A stretch of DNA of 64,000 nt from Streptomyces sp. DH41 (GTDB lineage Bacteria; Actinomycetota; Actinomycetes; Streptomycetales; Streptomycetaceae), in contig NZ_JARVKY010000002.1 in NCBI RefSeq assembly GCF_029813785.1, forward strand, positions 434,001 to 498,000, in the 5' to 3' direction. This document shows positions 53,594 to 62,514 of this stretch, in pieces. The position numbers and the translations under genes are program-made. The notes beneath the pieces were generated by a model. It was not told the DNA's origin and did no database searches. It saw only the letters and a list, made by a program, of their open reading frames with translations. Position 1 is the first letter of the stretch. Every line of letters begins with the position of its first letter.

Positions 53594-54598
53594 ATGACCA
53601 ACGGCACCGTGACCACGGAGCTGGAATCCGCGCTGGAGAAGCACCGGGTCGAGCTGACGGGGTACTGCTACCGGATGCTCGGCTCCTCCTTCGAGGCCGA
53701 GGACGCGGTCCAGGACACCCTGGTCCGCGCCTGGCGGAGCTACGACAAGTTCGAGGGCCGCTCCAGTCTCCGCTCCTGGCTCTACCGCATCGCGACCAAC
53801 GTCTGCCTGGACATGCTCACCGCGGGCAACAAGCGGGCCCGCCCGATGGACCTGACGGACTCGACGCCGCTCGCCCAAGCCGCCCTGTCCCCTCGCCCGG
53901 ACAACACCTGGCTGGAGCCGATGCCCGACGCCCGCGTACTGCCGTCGACCGCCGACCCGGCCGAGGCCGCGATCGCCAAGGAGTCGGTGCGGCTCGCCTT
54001 CATGGCCGCCCTCCAGCAGCTGCCGCCCAAGCAGCGGGCGGTGCTGATCCTGCGCGAGGTGCTGGCGTGGAAGGCGAGCGAGGTCGCCGAGCTGCTCGGC
54101 ACGACGGTCGCCTCCGTCAACAGCGCCCTGCAGCGCGCCCGCGCGACCCTCTCCGAGCGGGAGGAGGCGGGCGACGGCGCGGCGGTGTCCGACCCGCTGG
54201 ACGAGGAGCAGCTGAAGCTCCTGGAGCGCTATGTCGCCGCCTTCGAGGGCTATGACATGACGGCGTTGACGGCGCTGCTCCACGAGGACGCCATCATGAC
54301 GATGCCGCCGTTCGACCTGTGGCTGTCCGGTTCGGCGGACATCACCGGTTTCATGACGACGCTCGGCGCGGCGTGCGCGAACTCGCGGCTGGTGCCGGTC
54401 GAGGCCAACGGGCTGCCGGCCTTCGCCCACTACAAGCCGGACGAGGAGGCGGGCGGCTTCGCGCCCTGGGCGGTCCAGGTGCTGGAGATCTCAGACGGCC
54501 GCATCACCGGGTTCCACTGCTTCCTGGACACCAAGCGGTGGTTCCCGCTGTTCGACCTGCCGCTCCGTCTCGAAGCGGAGGCCGACGAGGTCCAGTAG
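53594..54598 (+). CDS. ECF sigma factor with C-terminal SnoaL-like domain
   Basis: A 334-residue sigma factor. Region 2: LTGYCYRMLGSSFEAEDAVQ and RSYDKFEGRSSLRSWLYRIA. Region 4: LPPKQRAVLILREVLAWKAS and TTVASVNSALQRARATL. From about residue 205 a SnoaL/NTF2-like domain follows (LERYVAAFEGYDMTALTALL, PPFDLWLSGSADITGFM), which in such sigma factors adjusts activity in place of an anti-sigma factor. ATG at 53594 follows GGGTGGGTGG. Its 3' end overlaps the facing STAS gene by 108 bases. Confidence 0.9.
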   Translation: MTNGTVTTELESALEKHRVELTGYCYRMLGSSFEAEDAVQDTLVRAWRSYDKFEGRSSLRSWLYRIATNVCLDMLTAGNKRARPMDLTDSTPLAQAALSPRPDNTWLEPMPDARVLPSTADPAEAAIAKESVRLAFMAALQQLPPKQRAVLILREVLAWKASEVAELLGTTVASVNSALQRARATLSEREEAGDGAAVSDPLDEEQLKLLERYVAAFEGYDMTALTALLHEDAIMTMPPFDLWLSGSADITGFMTTLGAACANSRLVPVEANGLPAFAHYKPDEEAGGFAPWAVQVLEISDGRITGFHCFLDTKRWFPLFDLPLRLEAEADEVQ

Positions 54599-54877
54599 GG
54601 CGTGCAGGGCGGGGTCGGGGTCGCGCAGCCGGATCCGGCCCCCCTCCCGCCGGGCGGTGAGCTCCAGGCGGGCCAGCAGGTCGACGACGGCGAGCCCCGG
54701 CGGTCCCAGCCCGCCGACGTCGCAGACGACCACCCCGGCCCGGGTGCTTTCCATCAGCGCGCGCACCTCGTCGCAGAGCCGGGGTGTCTCCCCTCGGGAG
54801 ACAGGCCCCGGCAGCACGAGTACGGCGGGTGTCACGGCGTCCACGTGCGGTAGACCCGGGGCGGGCCGGGAACTCAT
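54491..54877 (-). CDS. STAS domain anti-sigma factor antagonist-like protein
   Basis: A 128-residue protein with the STAS fold: PAVLVLPGPVSRGETPRLCD, then GVVVCDVGGLGPPGLAVVDL and a helix LARLELTARREGG, with LLDLVGLRFETERQ at the end. The usual phospho-Ser (in DxSxxxxMDS) is replaced by GGLGPPG, so it may not be controlled by phosphorylation. It faces the ECF sigma gene and its last 108 bases are antisense to the end of that gene. Start ATG 54877 is supported by the domain start only; the ribosome binding site is weak. Confidence 0.75.
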   Translation of the reverse strand: MSSRPAPGLPHVDAVTPAVLVLPGPVSRGETPRLCDEVRALMESTRAGVVVCDVGGLGPPGLAVVDLLARLELTARREGGRIRLRDPDPALHALLDLVGLRFETERQVEQREPPLGVQEAVEPGDAAV

Positions 54878-55003
54878 CGGTGCCCGTCGGCAGAGATCAC
54901 ATTGACGTGCGCGGGCGTACCCCCGGAGAGTCTGTTGCATGCCCCACGTATCCCCTCCCCGCGCCATGCCGTCCCAGGTCCGTCCGCTCGGCGGGGAGGT
55001 GCC

Positions 55004-55924
55004 GTGCAGGGGGTGCTGACCGGCTTCGCGGTCATCGCGGTCGTCATCGCCGTCGGCTATGTGCTGGGGCTGCGGGGCCACCTCGGCCCCCAGGGACGCG
55101 AGGTACTGACCAAGCTCGCCTTCCACGTGGCCTCGCCGGCCCTGCTGTTCACCACGCTGGCGACGGCCGACCTGTCGGTGGTCTTCTCCAGCCGGCTCCT
55201 GGTCACGGCACTGTCCACGGCCGCCGTGGCCGGGGTCTTCGTCGCGGTGGGTGTCGTACGGGGCTGGGGCGTGGGCCGCACGACGATCGGCGCCCTGTGC
55301 TCCGGCTACGTCAACTCCGGCAACCTCGGCATCCCGATCGCCGTGTACGTCCTGGGCGACGCCGCGCTGGTGGCGCCGGTGCTGCTGTTCCAGCTGGTGC
55401 TGGTGACGCCGGTGGCGGTGACGCTCCTGGACCTGTCGGGAGGGGGCGGCAGGGGCCCGCTGTGGCGGATGCTTCTGACACCGCTGCGCAATCCGATAGC
55501 GCTGGGCTCACTCGCCGGGGTCGCGGTCGCCGCGAGCGGTCTGCGGATACCCGACGCGGTCATGGACCCGGTGACCCTGATCGGCAACATGTCGGTCCCG
55601 GCGGTCCTGCTGGCCTTCGGTATCTCCCTGTGCGGCTCCACGATGCCCATGCGAGGCGTGGAACGGCGGCCCGTGCTGCTCGCGGTGGCGTTGAAGACGG
55701 TGGGCCAGCCCGCGGTGGCCTGGGCGCTGGCGTCCGGGGTGTTCGGACTGCGGGGCGCGCAACTGCTGGACGTGGTGGTGACGTCGGCACTGCCCGCGGC
55801 ACAGAACCTGTACACGTACGCGTCGACGTACGGGGTGGGCGAGCGGCTGGCGCGGGACGCGATCCTGGTGTCGACGGTGGTTTCGGTGCCGGTGCTGGTG
55901 GGGGTGGCGGCGGTTTTGGGGTGA
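55004..55924 (+). CDS. AEC family transporter (auxin efflux carrier-like)
   Basis: A 306-residue membrane protein with about ten helices in two halves: VLTGFAVIAVVIAVGYVLGL at the start, GREVLTKLAFHVASPALLFT (the AEC PxLLF pattern) and YVNSGNLGIPIAVYVLGDAA (the conserved NxGxxGxPxxxxxxG helix break). The second half has LRNPIALGSLAGVAVAA and ALPAAQNLYTYASTYG. Probably exports an organic anion. The GTG at 55004 after GGGGAGG is preferred to an upstream start at 54902. Confidence 0.88.
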   Translation: MQGVLTGFAVIAVVIAVGYVLGLRGHLGPQGREVLTKLAFHVASPALLFTTLATADLSVVFSSRLLVTALSTAAVAGVFVAVGVVRGWGVGRTTIGALCSGYVNSGNLGIPIAVYVLGDAALVAPVLLFQLVLVTPVAVTLLDLSGGGGRGPLWRMLLTPLRNPIALGSLAGVAVAASGLRIPDAVMDPVTLIGNMSVPAVLLAFGISLCGSTMPMRGVERRPVLLAVALKTVGQPAVAWALASGVFGLRGAQLLDVVVTSALPAAQNLYTYASTYGVGERLARDAILVSTVVSVPVLVGVAAVLG

Positions 55925-55931
55925 CGGCGGC

Positions 55932-56516
55932 TCAGCTTGTCGGGAAGACCCCGGTGTCGACCTCCAGGTCGAAGGGGGTCGGCAACGTCAGCTTCTCGCC
56001 GTATTCCACCGATGCCAGGACGCGATAGGTGCCGTCCTCGGGCACTCCGTAAAGCGTGGCCGTCGGGCATCCGCTGTGCCAGGGATCCAGCAGCAGGTAG
56101 AGGGGGACACCGGCGCGGGCGTAGCCCCTGACCTTCTTGATCCGGTCATGGTTGGCGTTGCTGCGAGAGGTGACCTCCACCACCAGCTCCGCCTCACTCG
56201 CATGCACTCTCCTGCCCTGTCGCAACGCCACCCTGGGCACTACGCACAGGTCGGGCTGGAAGACCCCCGCCGTCTCCGGCACCAGCAGACCCAGAGTCTG
56301 GTAGATGCCGCACCCCTCTGGGACGGCGGTGTAGAGACTGAGTTGAAGCAGCTCGGCGGTGTCGTTGTGTGCTTCGGACGGCGGAGGCGCCACGGTGACG
56401 ATCCCTTCGATGATCTCCACCTTGCTGCCCTCCGGAGCGTCCGTCTCCTCCAGGACACGGACGACCTCCTCCCAGCCCGCCCCTCCGGGGGTCGGCTCGG
56501 CACTGAGTGCGCTCAT
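55932..56516 (-). CDS. Uma2 family (DUF820) endonuclease-like protein
   Basis: A 194-residue protein of the Uma2 family, a PD-(D/E)XK fold common in Streptomyces and cyanobacteria. The fold signature is FQPDLCVVPRVALRQ, then AELVVEVTSRSNANHDRIKK (D, then ExT/S-type active site with Lys further on) and YARAGVPLYLLLDPW. Biological role unknown; many copies per genome. It ends eight bases from the AEC gene stop on the opposite strand. Confidence 0.88.
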   Translation of the reverse strand: MSALSAEPTPGGAGWEEVVRVLEETDAPEGSKVEIIEGIVTVAPPPSEAHNDTAELLQLSLYTAVPEGCGIYQTLGLLVPETAGVFQPDLCVVPRVALRQGRRVHASEAELVVEVTSRSNANHDRIKKVRGYARAGVPLYLLLDPWHSGCPTATLYGVPEDGTYRVLASVEYGEKLTLPTPFDLEVDTGVFPTS

Positions 56517-56557
56517 GGCGGTGTCTCCAATCGGTGCGTCACCGAGTCCAGCATGCC

Positions 56558-56591
56558 GAACGGGACCGGTGGAGGTCCACCGGTCCCGTTC
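56558..56591 (-). terminator. Hairpin behind the deoA operon
   Basis: GAACGGGACCGGTGGA at 56558-56573 pairs with TCCACCGGTCCCGTTC at 56576-56591, a 16-bp perfect dyad. It lies 22 bases behind the deoA stop and ends the transporter-cdd-deoA operon. Confidence 0.85.
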
Positions 56592-56613
56592 ACCCGATCG
56601 AGGAAACCCCTGG

Positions 56614-57897
56614 TCAGGCGATACGCTCCCGCACCACCGGCGAGGCGGTGAAGGCCGTGCCGGACGGGGCGACGTCGTACGAGCCCTCCACCGCCGCGAG
56701 CGCGTACTCGAAGCGGTCCGGGGTGTCGGTGTGGAGGGTCAGGAGGGGCTGGCCCTCCACCACCGTGTCGCCGGGCTTGGCGTGGAGTTCGACGCCCGCC
56801 GCGGCCTGCACCGGGTCCTCCTTGCGGGCGCGGCCCGCGCCCAGGCGCCAGGCGGCGACGCCGATGTCGTAGGCGTCGAGGCGGGTCAGGACGCCGGAGG
56901 CGCCCGCCTTGATCACGTGCTGTTCCTTCGACGTGGGCAGGGCCGCGTCCGGGTCGCCGCCCTGGGCCGCGATCATGCGGCGCCAGACGTCCATCGCGGA
57001 ACCGTCGGCCAGCGCCTTCGCCGGGTCGGCGTCCTTCAGGCCCGCCGCGTCGAGCATCTCGCGGGCCAGGGCGAGGGTCAGCTCGACGACGTCGGAGGGC
57101 CCGCCGCCGGCCAGGACCTCGACCGACTCGCGGACCTCCAGGGCGTTGCCCGCCGTGAGGCCGAGGGGGGTGGCCATGTCGGTCAGCAGGGCGACCGTCC
57201 TCACGCCGTGGTCGGTGCCGAGGCCGACCATGGTGGAGGCCAGCTCGCGGGCGTCCTCCAGGGTCTTCATGAAGGCGCCCGAGCCCACCTTCACGTCCAG
57301 GACCAGGGAGCCGGTGCCCTCCGCGATCTTCTTGGACATGATGGAGGAGGCGATGAGCGGGATCGCCTCGACCGTGCCGGTCACGTCGCGCAGGGCGTAC
57401 AGCTTCTTGTCGGCGGGGGCGAGGCCGTCGCCGGCCGCGCAGATCACCGCGCCGACGCCGTCCAGGACGTTCAGCATCTCCTCGTTGGACAGGAGCGCGC
57501 GCCAGCCGGGGATGGACTCCAGCTTGTCCAGGGTGCCGCCGGTGTGGCCGAGGCCGCGGCCGGAGAGCTGCGGGACGGCCGCGCCGCAGGCCGCGACCAG
57601 CGGGGCGAGCGGCAGGGTGATCTTGTCGCCGACGCCGCCCGTGGAGTGCTTGTCGGCGGTCGGACGGGACAGGGACGAGAAGTCCATGCGCTCGCCGGAG
57701 GCGATCATCGCGGCGGTCCAGCGGGCGATCTCGCCGCGGTTCATGCCGTTGAGCAGGATCGCCATCGCGAGCGACGACATCTGCTCGTCGGCCACCGCGC
57801 CGCGCGTGTACGCGTCGATGACCCAGTCGATCTGCTCGGCACTGAGTTCGCCGCGGTCACGCTTGGTGCGGATGACGGAGATGACGTCCATGGCCAT
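56614..57897 (-). CDS. deoA: Thymidine phosphorylase
   Basis: A 427-residue pyrimidine-nucleoside phosphorylase that splits thymidine and deoxyuridine to base plus deoxyribose-1-phosphate. The signature GRGLGHTGGTLDKLESIPG is present near residue 112. KHSTGGVGDKITLPLAPLVA binds phosphate (KxSxGGVGD), and DVKVGSGAFMKT is the substrate region. The C-terminal domain shows GDTVVEGQPLLTLHT. It lies 38 bases behind cdd and ends the operon. The product feeds the mutase and DeoC encoded at 13956 and 18049. Confidence 0.95.
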   Translation of the reverse strand: MAMDVISVIRTKRDRGELSAEQIDWVIDAYTRGAVADEQMSSLAMAILLNGMNRGEIARWTAAMIASGERMDFSSLSRPTADKHSTGGVGDKITLPLAPLVAACGAAVPQLSGRGLGHTGGTLDKLESIPGWRALLSNEEMLNVLDGVGAVICAAGDGLAPADKKLYALRDVTGTVEAIPLIASSIMSKKIAEGTGSLVLDVKVGSGAFMKTLEDARELASTMVGLGTDHGVRTVALLTDMATPLGLTAGNALEVRESVEVLAGGGPSDVVELTLALAREMLDAAGLKDADPAKALADGSAMDVWRRMIAAQGGDPDAALPTSKEQHVIKAGASGVLTRLDAYDIGVAAWRLGAGRARKEDPVQAAAGVELHAKPGDTVVEGQPLLTLHTDTPDRFEYALAAVEGSYDVAPSGTAFTASPVVRERIA

Positions 57898-57935
57898 GGC
57901 TGGCTCTTCCTAACGGGATTACGGGATTGCGGGAG

Positions 57936-58328
57936 CTACTTGGTGAGGTGGTCGGGGCCGAAGGCCTGCGGGAGCATCTCCGACAGGGGGACGATCCCCG
58001 CCGGGGTCTCCAGCAGCATCTCAGGGCCGCCGAACTCGTACAGCAGCTGTCGGCAGCGGCCGCACGGGACGAGGGTCTCGCCGTGGCCGTCGACGCAGGC
58101 GAAGTGCGTCAGCCGGCCGCCGCCGGTGAGCTGGAGCTGGGAGACGAGCCCGCACTCGGCGCACAGGCCGATGCCGTAGCTGGCGTTCTCGACGTTGCAG
58201 CCGGTGACGGTGCGGCCGTCGTCGACCAGGGCGGCGGCGCCGACGGCGTACCCGGAGTACGGGGCGTAGGCGTGGGCCATGGCCTCGCGGGCCGCCGTGC
58301 GCAGCGCGCCCCAGTCGACGTCGGTCAT
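57936..58328 (-). CDS. cdd: Cytidine deaminase
   Basis: A 130-residue tetrameric-type zinc enzyme converting (deoxy)cytidine to (deoxy)uridine. Zinc ligands and the catalytic Glu are seen in GCNVENASYGIGLCAECGLV (CxxE) and VPCGRCRQLLYEF (PCxxC); PYSGYAVGAAALVDDGR is the substrate loop. The ATG overlaps the preceding permease stop by four bases (ATGA), so uptake and deamination are translationally coupled. The stop is 38 bases before deoA. Confidence 0.95.
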   Translation of the reverse strand: MTDVDWGALRTAAREAMAHAYAPYSGYAVGAAALVDDGRTVTGCNVENASYGIGLCAECGLVSQLQLTGGGRLTHFACVDGHGETLVPCGRCRQLLYEFGGPEMLLETPAGIVPLSEMLPQAFGPDHLTK

Positions 58329-59599
58329 TTGCCCTGTCCCTTCCGGTACTGCATGCCGTTCGCCTTCGGCATCCGCAGGCGCTGTGCGGACAGTGCGAGG
58401 ACGACGAGGGTGATGACGTACGGCGTGGCGGAGACGACCTGGTTGGGGACGTCGTCGGTGGTGGCGTACCAGGCGAAGACCAGGGCGCCGATCACCACGG
58501 TGATCGCGGCCTTGACGTACTTCTTGCGGACCGCGAGCCAGATGGCACCGGCGACCAGCAGCAGCGCGCCGAGCAGCAGCAGGGCGTGCACGTTGGCGGA
58601 GCCGCCGCGCAGGTTGAGGCTGTCGGTGTAGCCGAAGAGGCCGGCGCCGATGGCGAGGCCGCCCGGCATCCAGTTGCCGAAGATCATCGCGGCGAGGCCG
58701 ATGTAGCCGCGGCCGCTGGTCTGGCCCTCCAGGTAGAAGGGGTTGGCCACGATGGAGAGGAAGACGCCGCCGAGGCCGGCCAGGCCGCCGGAGATGATCA
58801 CGGCGAGGTACTTGTACTTGTAGACGTTGACGCCGAGGGACTCGGCCGCGATCGGGTTCTCGCCGCAGGAGCGCAGGCGGAGGCCGAACGGGGTGCGCCA
58901 CAGGATGTACCAGCTGGCGGGGATCAGGGCGACGGCGATCAGGGTGAGCCAGGAGACGTCGGTGACCAGGCCGCCGAGCAGGCCGGCGATGTCCGAGACG
59001 AAGAACCAGTGCTGGTCGTTGAGGCTCTCCAGGGCGTCGGAGAGCCCTGGCACCGTGAAGTGGCCCAGCGAGTCGACCGGCGGGGACTGCTTGGCCGAGC
59101 CGCCCTGGTGGCCCTCGAAGGCGAGCGGGGCGAGGTAGCGGGTGGCGCCGAGGGCGAGGATGTTGATGGCCACGCCGGAGACGATGTGGTTGACGTTGAA
59201 GGTGATCGTGACGATGGCGTGCAGCAGGCCGCCGAGCGCGCCGCCGACGATGCCCATCAGGACGCCGGTCCACGGCCCCCACTGGAAGCCGGCCCAGGCA
59301 CCGAACCAGGTGCCGAGGATCAGCATGCCCTCGAGGCCGATGTTGACGACGCCCGCGCGCTCGGCCCACAGGCCGCCGAGACCGGCGAGGCCGATCGGCA
59401 CGGCGAGCTGGAGCGCGGTGGACATCTGGCTGACGTTGGTGATGCCGTTGGCGCCGGTGACGATGCGGACGATGGAGGTCAGTGCCAGGGCACCGGCGAT
59501 GATCAGCAGCAGGACGGGCAGCGAGATCCGGCGGCCGGTCGGCGCCGCGGGCTGCAGCGAGGGCTGGTTGACGTCGGTCGCAGAGGTCGGGGCGGTCAT
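58325..59599 (-). CDS. Nucleoside ABC transporter permease (second)
   Basis: A 424-residue permease of the BPD_transp_2 type (YufQ/NupC-like), about ten helices. GLWAERAGVVNIGLEGMLIL is the family hallmark (ERaGvxNiGlEGmm), and GLRLRSCGENPIAAESLGVN the conserved cytoplasmic loop that contacts the ATPase (G-E-N-P-x-A-A). A longer external loop at about 170-215 is unusual. Start ATG overlaps the preceding permease stop by four bases. It takes up nucleosides with the BMP lipoprotein and the double ATPase. Confidence 0.92.
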   Translation of the reverse strand: MTAPTSATDVNQPSLQPAAPTGRRISLPVLLLIIAGALALTSIVRIVTGANGITNVSQMSTALQLAVPIGLAGLGGLWAERAGVVNIGLEGMLILGTWFGAWAGFQWGPWTGVLMGIVGGALGGLLHAIVTITFNVNHIVSGVAINILALGATRYLAPLAFEGHQGGSAKQSPPVDSLGHFTVPGLSDALESLNDQHWFFVSDIAGLLGGLVTDVSWLTLIAVALIPASWYILWRTPFGLRLRSCGENPIAAESLGVNVYKYKYLAVIISGGLAGLGGVFLSIVANPFYLEGQTSGRGYIGLAAMIFGNWMPGGLAIGAGLFGYTDSLNLRGGSANVHALLLLGALLLVAGAIWLAVRKKYVKAAITVVIGALVFAWYATTDDVPNQVVSATPYVITLVVLALSAQRLRMPKANGMQYRKGQGK

Positions 59600-60720
59600 C
59601 GGCCAGCCACCTCCTTCTTGGTGTTGTCGGTGGCGCCGAGGACGTGACCGGCGGCCAGCTCCGCGCCGACGCGGCGCTGCTGGCGGCGCAGGCCCCACTC
59701 GCGGACGGCCTCGTAGGAGACGACGACGGAGAGGACGATCAGGCCCTGCATGATGACCGCGATCTCCTTGTCGTAGCCGTGGAAGTCCAGCTCGGGCGAG
59801 GCCTTGTCGAGCCAGGCCCACAGCAGGGCGGCGAAGGCGATGCCGACCGGGCTGTTGCGGCCGAGCAGGGCGATGCCGATGCCGAGGAAGCCGATGCCGG
59901 TGGGGAAGTTGAGGCTGTAGGTGTGGGTGTCGCCGAGCAGGATCGGCAGGCCCGCGAGTCCGGCGAGGCCGCCGGAGAGCAGCATCGCGGTGAGCACCAT
60001 GCGCTTGGGGTTGACGCCGCTGGCCGCGGCGGCGGACTCGGAGGCGCCGGAGGCGCGCAGGTCGAAGCCGAAGCGGGTGCGGTTGAGGACGACCCAGTAG
60101 CCGATGCCGAGGAGGACGGCGAGGATCACCAGGCCGTAGATCTCGCCGGCCGCGCCCATGTCGATGCCGGGGATCCAGCCGGACTCGTGCATCTCGCCGG
60201 TGGTGTTGTTGTTGCCGATCTTGACGCCGAAGACGTCCGGCAGCCACAGGTAGCCGATGACGGCGGTGGCGATGGAGTTGAGCATGATCGTCGCGACGAC
60301 TTCGCTGACGCCGCGGGTGATCTTGAGTACGCCGGCGATGCCGGACCAGAAGGCGCCGGTGAGGACGGCGGTCAGCAGGAGGAGCGGGATCTGGAGGGCG
60401 GCCGGGAGGCTGGCGTGGGCGCCGACGATCGCGGCCGTCATGGCGGCCAGCTGGTACTGGCCGTCGACGCCGATGTTGAACAGGTTCATCCGGAAGCCGA
60501 TGGCCACCGCGAGGGCCGCGATGTAGTACATCGACGCCTGGTTGATGATCAGCACCTGGATGTCGGAGAATCCGGCCTGCTCGAACATCAGGGCGAACGG
60601 TTCGACCGGGTTCTTGCCCGAGGCGATCAGGACGATCGCGCTGAGCGCGAAGGCCACGGCGAGCGCGATGACCGGGCCGGCCACCGCGAGGAGCACGCGC
60701 TCCTTGTCGAACTTCTTCAT
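59596..60720 (-). CDS. Nucleoside ABC transporter permease (first)
   Basis: A 374-residue permease of the same family (YufP-like). Hallmarks are AVAIGFRMNLFNIGVDGQYQ (FrxxlfNIGvdGQ) and FDLRASGASESAAAASGVNP, the ATPase-contact loop. About nine to ten helices; NFPTGIGFLGIGIALLGRNS is conserved. Its ATG shares a base with the ATPase stop (TGATG). It forms a heterodimeric channel with the following permease. Confidence 0.92.
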   Translation of the reverse strand: MKKFDKERVLLAVAGPVIALAVAFALSAIVLIASGKNPVEPFALMFEQAGFSDIQVLIINQASMYYIAALAVAIGFRMNLFNIGVDGQYQLAAMTAAIVGAHASLPAALQIPLLLLTAVLTGAFWSGIAGVLKITRGVSEVVATIMLNSIATAVIGYLWLPDVFGVKIGNNNTTGEMHESGWIPGIDMGAAGEIYGLVILAVLLGIGYWVVLNRTRFGFDLRASGASESAAAASGVNPKRMVLTAMLLSGGLAGLAGLPILLGDTHTYSLNFPTGIGFLGIGIALLGRNSPVGIAFAALLWAWLDKASPELDFHGYDKEIAVIMQGLIVLSVVVSYEAVREWGLRRQQRRVGAELAAGHVLGATDNTKKEVAGR

Positions 60721-62297
60721 CAGCGGGCCTCGTCTTCCGGAGCCTCGGACGACTTGGACGTGTCGGCCGGGGTCTCGGGGTTCTCTTCGTGTTCGAGGTG
60801 TCCGGAGGCGGCACCGGTCATCGCCGAGCCCAGCTCCTCGGGGGTGATGGTGGCCGGGTCGGCGTCCGCGACCAGCCTGCCGTCGTAGATCACCCTCAGG
60901 GTGTCGGACAGGCCGATCAGCTCGTCCAGGTCGGCGGAGATCAGCAGGACGGCGAGTCCCTCGCGGCGTGCCTCGCGGATGTGGTCCCAGATGGCGGCCT
61001 GCGCGCCGACGTCCACACCGCGGGTGGGGTGGGCGGCGATGAGGAAGCGCGGCTTGTGGCTCATCTCGCGGCCGACGATCAGCTTCTGCTGGTTGCCGCC
61101 GGAGAGCGAGGCGGCGGTGACGTCGATGCCGGGGGTGCGGACGTCGTACGTCTCGACGATGCGGCGGGTGTCCTCCTGGGAGCCCTTGGGGTCCAGCCAG
61201 ACGCCCTTGCTGTTGGGCTTCTCGGTGACGTGGCCGAGGATGCGGTTCTCCCAGAGGGGGGACTCCAGGAGCAGGCCGTGGCGGTGGCGGTCCTCGGGGA
61301 TGTAGCCGACGCCCTGCTCGCGGCGCTTGCGGGTGGGCAGCGCGGTGATGTCCTCGTCGAGGAAGCGGATAGTGCCGGAGTCGGCGTGCCGCAGGCCGAT
61401 GAGGGCGTCGACCAGTTCGGTCTGGCCGTTGCCCTCGACGCCGGCGATGCCCAGCACCTCGCCGGCGTGGATGGTGAAGGAGATGTCGTCCAGCAGTGCC
61501 TTGCCGCCGGGGGCCGCGAGGCGCAGCGTGTCGACGGTGAGGACCGGGCGGTCGGTGACCGTGGACTCGGCGGTCTGCGGGGTGGGCAGCTCGCTGCCGA
61601 CCATCAGTTCGGCGAGCTGGCGCGGCGTCGTCTCGGCGGGAACGGCGGTACCGACCGTCGTACCGCGCCGGATGACGGTGATCTCGTCGGCGACGGAGAG
61701 GACCTCGCCCAGCTTGTGCGAGATGAAGATGACGGACAGGCCCTCGGCCTTGAGCTCGCGCAGGTTGTCGAAGAGGGCGTCGACCTCCTGCGGGACCAGG
61801 ACGGCGGTCGGCTCGTCGAGGATCAGCGTGCGGGCGCCGCGGTAGAGGACCTTGAGGATCTCCACGCGCTGACGGGCGGCGACACCGAGTTCCTCGACGA
61901 GGACGTCGGGGCGCACGCCGAGGCCGTACCGCTCGGAGATCTCGTTGATCTTCCGGCGGGCCTTGGCGCCGATGCCGTACAGCTTCTCGCTGCCGAGGAC
62001 CACGTTCTCGAGGACCGTGAGGTTGTCGGCGAGCATGAAGTGCTGGTGGACCATGCCGATGCCGCGGACGATGGCGTCGGCGGGCGACGAGAAGGCGACC
62101 TGCTCGCCGTCGATCGCGATGGTGCCCTCGTCCGGCTTCTGCATGCCGTAGAGGATCTTCATCAGGGTCGACTTGCCGGCGCCGTTCTCGCCGACGAGGG
62201 CGTGGACGGTGCCCTTGTGGACGGTCAGGTGGATGTCGTGGTTGGCCACGACACCGGGGAAACGCTTGGTGATCCCGGCGAGTTCGACGGCGGTCAC
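60720..62297 (-). CDS. Nucleoside ABC transporter ATP-binding protein (double domain)
   Basis: A 525-residue protein with two ABC domains like YufO/NupA. First domain: Walker A VGENGAGKSTLMKIL, signature LGVAARQRVEILK and Walker B TLILDEPTAVL. Second domain: degenerate Walker A GVEGNGQTELVDALI, signature LSGGNQQKLIVGRE and Walker B FLIAAHPTRGVDVG. That asymmetry is typical of the family. The assigned GTG at 62297 has no good ribosome binding site; AGGAGA stands at about 62356-62361, nine to ten bases ahead of an in-frame ATC at 62345, so an unusual start codon with 16 extra residues is possible. First gene of the operon under the operator at 62374. Confidence 0.93.
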   Translation of the reverse strand: MTAVELAGITKRFPGVVANHDIHLTVHKGTVHALVGENGAGKSTLMKILYGMQKPDEGTIAIDGEQVAFSSPADAIVRGIGMVHQHFMLADNLTVLENVVLGSEKLYGIGAKARRKINEISERYGLGVRPDVLVEELGVAARQRVEILKVLYRGARTLILDEPTAVLVPQEVDALFDNLRELKAEGLSVIFISHKLGEVLSVADEITVIRRGTTVGTAVPAETTPRQLAELMVGSELPTPQTAESTVTDRPVLTVDTLRLAAPGGKALLDDISFTIHAGEVLGIAGVEGNGQTELVDALIGLRHADSGTIRFLDEDITALPTRKRREQGVGYIPEDRHRHGLLLESPLWENRILGHVTEKPNSKGVWLDPKGSQEDTRRIVETYDVRTPGIDVTAASLSGGNQQKLIVGREMSHKPRFLIAAHPTRGVDVGAQAAIWDHIREARREGLAVLLISADLDELIGLSDTLRVIYDGRLVADADPATITPEELGSAMTGAASGHLEHEENPETPADTSKSSEAPEDEAR

Positions 62298-62373
62298 CGA
62301 TTCGTTGACCGCCGCTCCGGCCGGAGGGCTGCTGGACGCGTTGATGGCGCACTCTCCTGGGGACGGGGGCCGT

Positions 62374-62385
62374 CTACGCGCGTAG
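62374..62385. promoter_or_regulatory. Palindromic operator CTACGCGCGTAG upstream of the nucleoside ABC operon
   Basis: A perfect copy of the shared palindrome, 76 bases before the ATPase GTG (28 before the possible ATC start). It lies between the terminator-like hairpin of the BMP gene and the ABC operon, so the operon has its own regulated promoter. Confidence 0.75.
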
Positions 62386-62430
62386 CGCCCCTACGGCATC
62401 TAAAGCGGCGGCGGCACGTCGACACACGAC

Positions 62431-62472
62431 GGGGTACGGGGAGGGGGCCCGGAGGCTTCCTCCCCGTACCCC
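62431..62472 (-). terminator. Hairpin between BMP gene and ABC operon
   Basis: GGGGTACGGGGAGG at 62431-62444 pairs perfectly with CCTCCCCGTACCCC at 62459-62472 across a 14-base loop. It follows the BMP gene by 110 bases and separates the lipoprotein transcript from the transporter operon, perhaps leaving partial read-through. Confidence 0.8.
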
Positions 62473-62514
62473 GCCGGGCGGGTGCAACCGGCGCGGTTAC
62501 ACGCGGTTCGAGGT

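Noticed and set aside
12870..62385. CTACGCGCGTAG as a restriction or methylation target
   Set aside because: The copies I found stand only in front of nucleoside genes at promoter distance, which fits an operator; a methylation target should be scattered through coding sequence.
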